A stretch of 6,388 nt of DNA from Methanomassiliicoccus sp. (lineage in GTDB: Archaea; Thermoplasmatota; Thermoplasmata; Methanomassiliicoccales; JACIVX01), in the NCBI GenBank assembly GCA_020725985.1, contig DYTM01000085.1, forward strand, positions 1 to 6,388. Direction: 5' to 3'. This document shows, piece by piece, positions 5,049 through 6,388 of the stretch. The stretch's first letter is position 1; each line of letters begins with the position of its first letter. The notes beneath the pieces are model-generated. The model saw nothing but the letters and a program-made list of their open reading frames with translations, was not told the DNA's origin and made no database searches. A program made the translations under genes and the position numbers.

Positions 5049-5072
5049 CCTGAAGCTTCGGCGCTGAACAGG
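5049..5072. terminator. Weak hairpin between convergent genes
   Basis: In the 40 bases between the AOR and CBS stop codons, CCTG (5049-5052) can pair with CAGG (5069-5072), and AGC (5054-5056) with GCT (5063-5065), separated by a small internal loop. It could mark the end of either transcript. There is no T-run, and the palindrome GAAGCTTC (5052-5059) offers a competing fold. Confidence 0.25.
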
Positions 5073-5088
5073 AACACATTCGATGGAG

Positions 5089-5646
5089 CTAGGCCCACTG
5101 GTCGAAGCAGGTGGAGCAGAGCATCTGCCCCTCGTGAGACCTGAGTTCCGCAGAGTAGGCACCGCATGCGTCGCAGTACCCGGCTGCGATCCCGGCCGCG
5201 CGGTTTTCCGGGGCGACCCCCTTTATCTTCGCCCATTCCCTGGTAATCTCGATCAGGGAGGGCGAGAGTTTCAGGATGTCGCTCTCCGTCAGCACCCCGA
5301 TGAGCTTCCCCCTCTTAACCACAGGAAGCCTCCTCACCTTGAGCGCCGACATCTTACTGGCCGCCTCCGCAACGCTCTCTCTCGGGCCGACCGTGATCAG
5401 GGGAGAGGACATGACCTCCTTGATCTTCACCTTCGACGGGCTTTTATTCTCCGACACGACCTTGTTGACGAGGTCCCTCTCGGTGACGATTCCCATCGGG
5501 ACACCCTCCAGGGCGATGATCAGGCTTCCCACCTTCTCGGCTTTCATGATCTTCGCCGCCTCCCGAACCGTCATCTCAGGGTCTCCAATCACCGGCGTCT
5601 TCGTCATGATCTCCTCGACGTAGATGTCATCGGCCCGGTCTGTCAT
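5089..5646 (-). CDS. CBS-pair protein with C-terminal zinc-ribbon-like motif
   Basis: The 185-residue cytoplasmic protein has two CBS domains, about residues 8-62 and 75-127. Each starts with the typical hydrophobic-x-x-hydrophobic-M pattern (VEEIMTKTPV; IKEVMSSPLITV) and ends in a GIVTERDL or GVLTESDI motif. A CBS pair forms one module that commonly binds adenine nucleotides or S-adenosylmethionine and senses energy or metabolite state. A linker of about 30 residues leads to C158-x2-C161 and C177-x2-C180, a likely zinc-binding knuckle pair that may contact nucleic acid or protein. The ligand and partner are unknown. The ATG at 5644-5646 lacks a Shine-Dalgarno sequence, but a TATA-like box about 30 bases upstream fits a leaderless mRNA. 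The gene is convergent with AOR and divergent from the AMMECR1 gene. Confidence 0.88.
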   Translation of the reverse strand: MTDRADDIYVEEIMTKTPVIGDPEMTVREAAKIMKAEKVGSLIIALEGVPMGIVTERDLVNKVVSENKSPSKVKIKEVMSSPLITVGPRESVAEAASKMSALKVRRLPVVKRGKLIGVLTESDILKLSPSLIEITREWAKIKGVAPENRAAGIAAGYCDACGAYSAELRSHEGQMLCSTCFDQWA

Positions 5647-5670
5647 GAGATTAAGATTGACGCTAGGGGT

Positions 5671-5682
5671 AGAAATTCTTTT
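5671..5682 (-). promoter_or_regulatory. TATA box of the CBS gene
   Basis: Read on the minus strand this is AAAAGAATTTCT. Its centre lies about 30 bases before the start codon at 5646, so initiation 25 bases downstream would give a leader of only a few bases. That agrees with the absence of a ribosome binding site. Confidence 0.5.
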
Positions 5683-5684
5683 GT

Positions 5685-5753
5685 GAAGGACGATCGACTG
5701 AATCTCATGGGGAGCGCCGCAGCCTGGAGTTGAGGACGGCCGACTCGTCCTTC
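5685..5753. repeat. Repeated 12-mer in the divergent promoter region
   Basis: GGACGATCGACT (5688-5699) and GGACGGCCGACT (5734-5745) agree at 10 of 12 bases, start to start 46 bases apart. In addition, GAAGGACG (5685-5692) is the exact inverse of CGTCCTTC (5746-5753), and AGGACG (5733-5738) pairs with CGTCCT (5746-5751) as a hairpin. The first copy sits directly upstream of the CBS TATA box. These may be sites for a regulator acting on both divergent genes; chance is not excluded. Confidence 0.35.
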
Positions 5754-5777
5754 ATGACCCCCTCCTTTCCAGCACAA

Positions 5778-5787
5778 GAGATAAATG
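5778..5787 (+). promoter_or_regulatory. TATA-like box of the AMMECR1 gene
   Basis: GAGATAAATG is the AT-rich element nearest the gene. Initiation about 25 bases downstream would fall near 5808, which is beyond the ATG at 5799 and before the ATG at 5823. This favours the latter start. Confidence 0.4.
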
Positions 5788-5822
5788 CAATCAAGAAAAT
5801 GGCATTGACGGAGAGAGAAGAG

Positions 5823-6388
5823 ATGAACGACACCGAGGGGGAGCTCGCCGTCTGCGTCGCCCGCAAGACAGTCGAGGCGGAGGCTGGCTTCCAGAAGTCC
5901 GGGCATGTGGACCTGCCAGAGAACTTCAAGGAGAAGCGGGGCGTCTTCGTCACGCTCTGCACTTACCCCTCCCACGATCTCCGGGGTTGCATCGGCTATC
6001 CCGAGCCCGTTTTCTCCCTGGGGAGCGCCCTAATAATGGCGGCCCAGGCGGCATGCCACGATCCGAGATTCCCCCCGCTCGCGGCGGAGGAGGCGGAGGG
6101 CATCGTGGTGGAGGTGAGCGTTCTGACTCCCCCTGAGGAGATCAAGGTAGCAGATCCGAGGAGACTGCCCGAGAAGGTCGTCGTCGGGGAGGACGGCCTC
6201 ATCGTCCAGATGGGGCCGTACAGGGGCCTGCTGCTCCCGCAGGTGCCGATCGAATGGGGATGGGACGCGGAGGAGTTCCTCAGCCAGACCTGTGTGAAGG
6301 CCTGCCTGACCCCCGATTGCTGGCTCGACAAGCGCGCGAGATTCTTCAAGTTCCAGGCCGAGATATTTGCCGAGGAGGAGCCGGGGGG
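5823..6388 (+). CDS. AMMECR1-family protein, 3' end outside the window
   Basis: The reading frame stays open to the last base, so the stop codon is not seen. The 188 residues present nearly equal a full archaeal AMMECR1 protein. Conserved family segments are GELAVCVARK (6-15), the hallmark LRGCIG (53-58), HDPRFPPL (79-86), EVSVLTPPEEI (97-107) and the stretch GLIVQMGPYRGLLLPQVP (125-142), followed by CVKACL (157-162). The family is soluble, and its biochemical role is not settled. In many prokaryotes it is encoded with a MEMO-family protein and a radical SAM protein, which could lie beyond the window. The ATG at 5823 was chosen because the TATA box position, the GGAG at 5810-5813 and family N-termini all fit. 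In-frame ATGs at 5799 and 5754 would add 8 or 23 residues. Confidence 0.88.
   Translation, partial: MNDTEGELAVCVARKTVEAEAGFQKSGHVDLPENFKEKRGVFVTLCTYPSHDLRGCIGYPEPVFSLGSALIMAAQAACHDPRFPPLAAEEAEGIVVEVSVLTPPEEIKVADPRRLPEKVVVGEDGLIVQMGPYRGLLLPQVPIEWGWDAEEFLSQTCVKACLTPDCWLDKRARFFKFQAEIFAEEEPG

Noticed and set aside
4218..5162. Minus-strand reading frame of 314 codons opposite the AOR C-terminal part
   Set aside because: The opposite strand encodes clear AOR motifs, and the frame has no recognisable domain; long antisense frames are common in GC-rich DNA.
5083..5733. Plus-strand reading frame of 216 codons over the CBS gene
   Set aside because: It is a shadow of the CBS protein, whose two domains and zinc motif are unmistakable on the minus strand.

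Overview
The window reads as part of an archaeal chromosome. It carries a ribosomal protein S3Ae (eS1) gene, a CAT-anticodon tRNA interrupted after position 37 by a short intron of the archaeal splicing type, an AMMECR1-family gene, a tungsten-type aldehyde ferredoxin oxidoreductase (AOR), and AT-rich TATA-like boxes placed so that several mRNAs would be nearly leaderless. The DNA is GC-rich. A euryarchaeal or Thermoplasmata-like host is a reasonable guess, but this rests on gene content and not on a tree.

Left part (1-1143): about 265 bases without a protein gene hold a strong hairpin (55-78), a tRNA-like folded element (104-200) and the TATA box of rps3ae. The S3Ae gene (266-1030) has a long acidic tail. 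Seven bases after its stop begins an intron-containing elongator tRNA-Met (1038-1143), probably on the same transcript.

Middle (1144-2687): an ArsA/Get3-like ATPase with a C-terminal HSP20-like domain starts at a TTG behind a good ribosome binding site. A small helical protein of unknown function overlaps its 3' end by 35 bases, which suggests translational coupling.

Right of centre (2688-5048): a promoter with nested AATGCC/GGCATT repeats precedes a two-gene operon. It encodes a four-cluster ferredoxin-like subunit and, abutting it, the catalytic AOR subunit. The AOR gene is broken at about 4420: the frame changes and about 15 conserved residues appear to be missing. The enzyme is therefore inactive, split, or wrongly assembled here.

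Right end (5049-6388): a CBS-pair protein with a C-terminal zinc-ribbon-like motif lies on the minus strand, convergent with the AOR gene. It is divergent from an AMMECR1-family gene that runs off the end of the window. The 176-base divergent region carries a TATA box for each gene and a near-repeated 12-mer.

The genes form separate functional units: translation, ATPase/chaperone, aldehyde oxidation, nucleotide sensing and AMMECR1. No defence system, CRISPR array or mobile element was seen. The least explained items are the tRNA-like element, the nested operator repeats, the AOR lesion and the small gene overlapping the ATPase.
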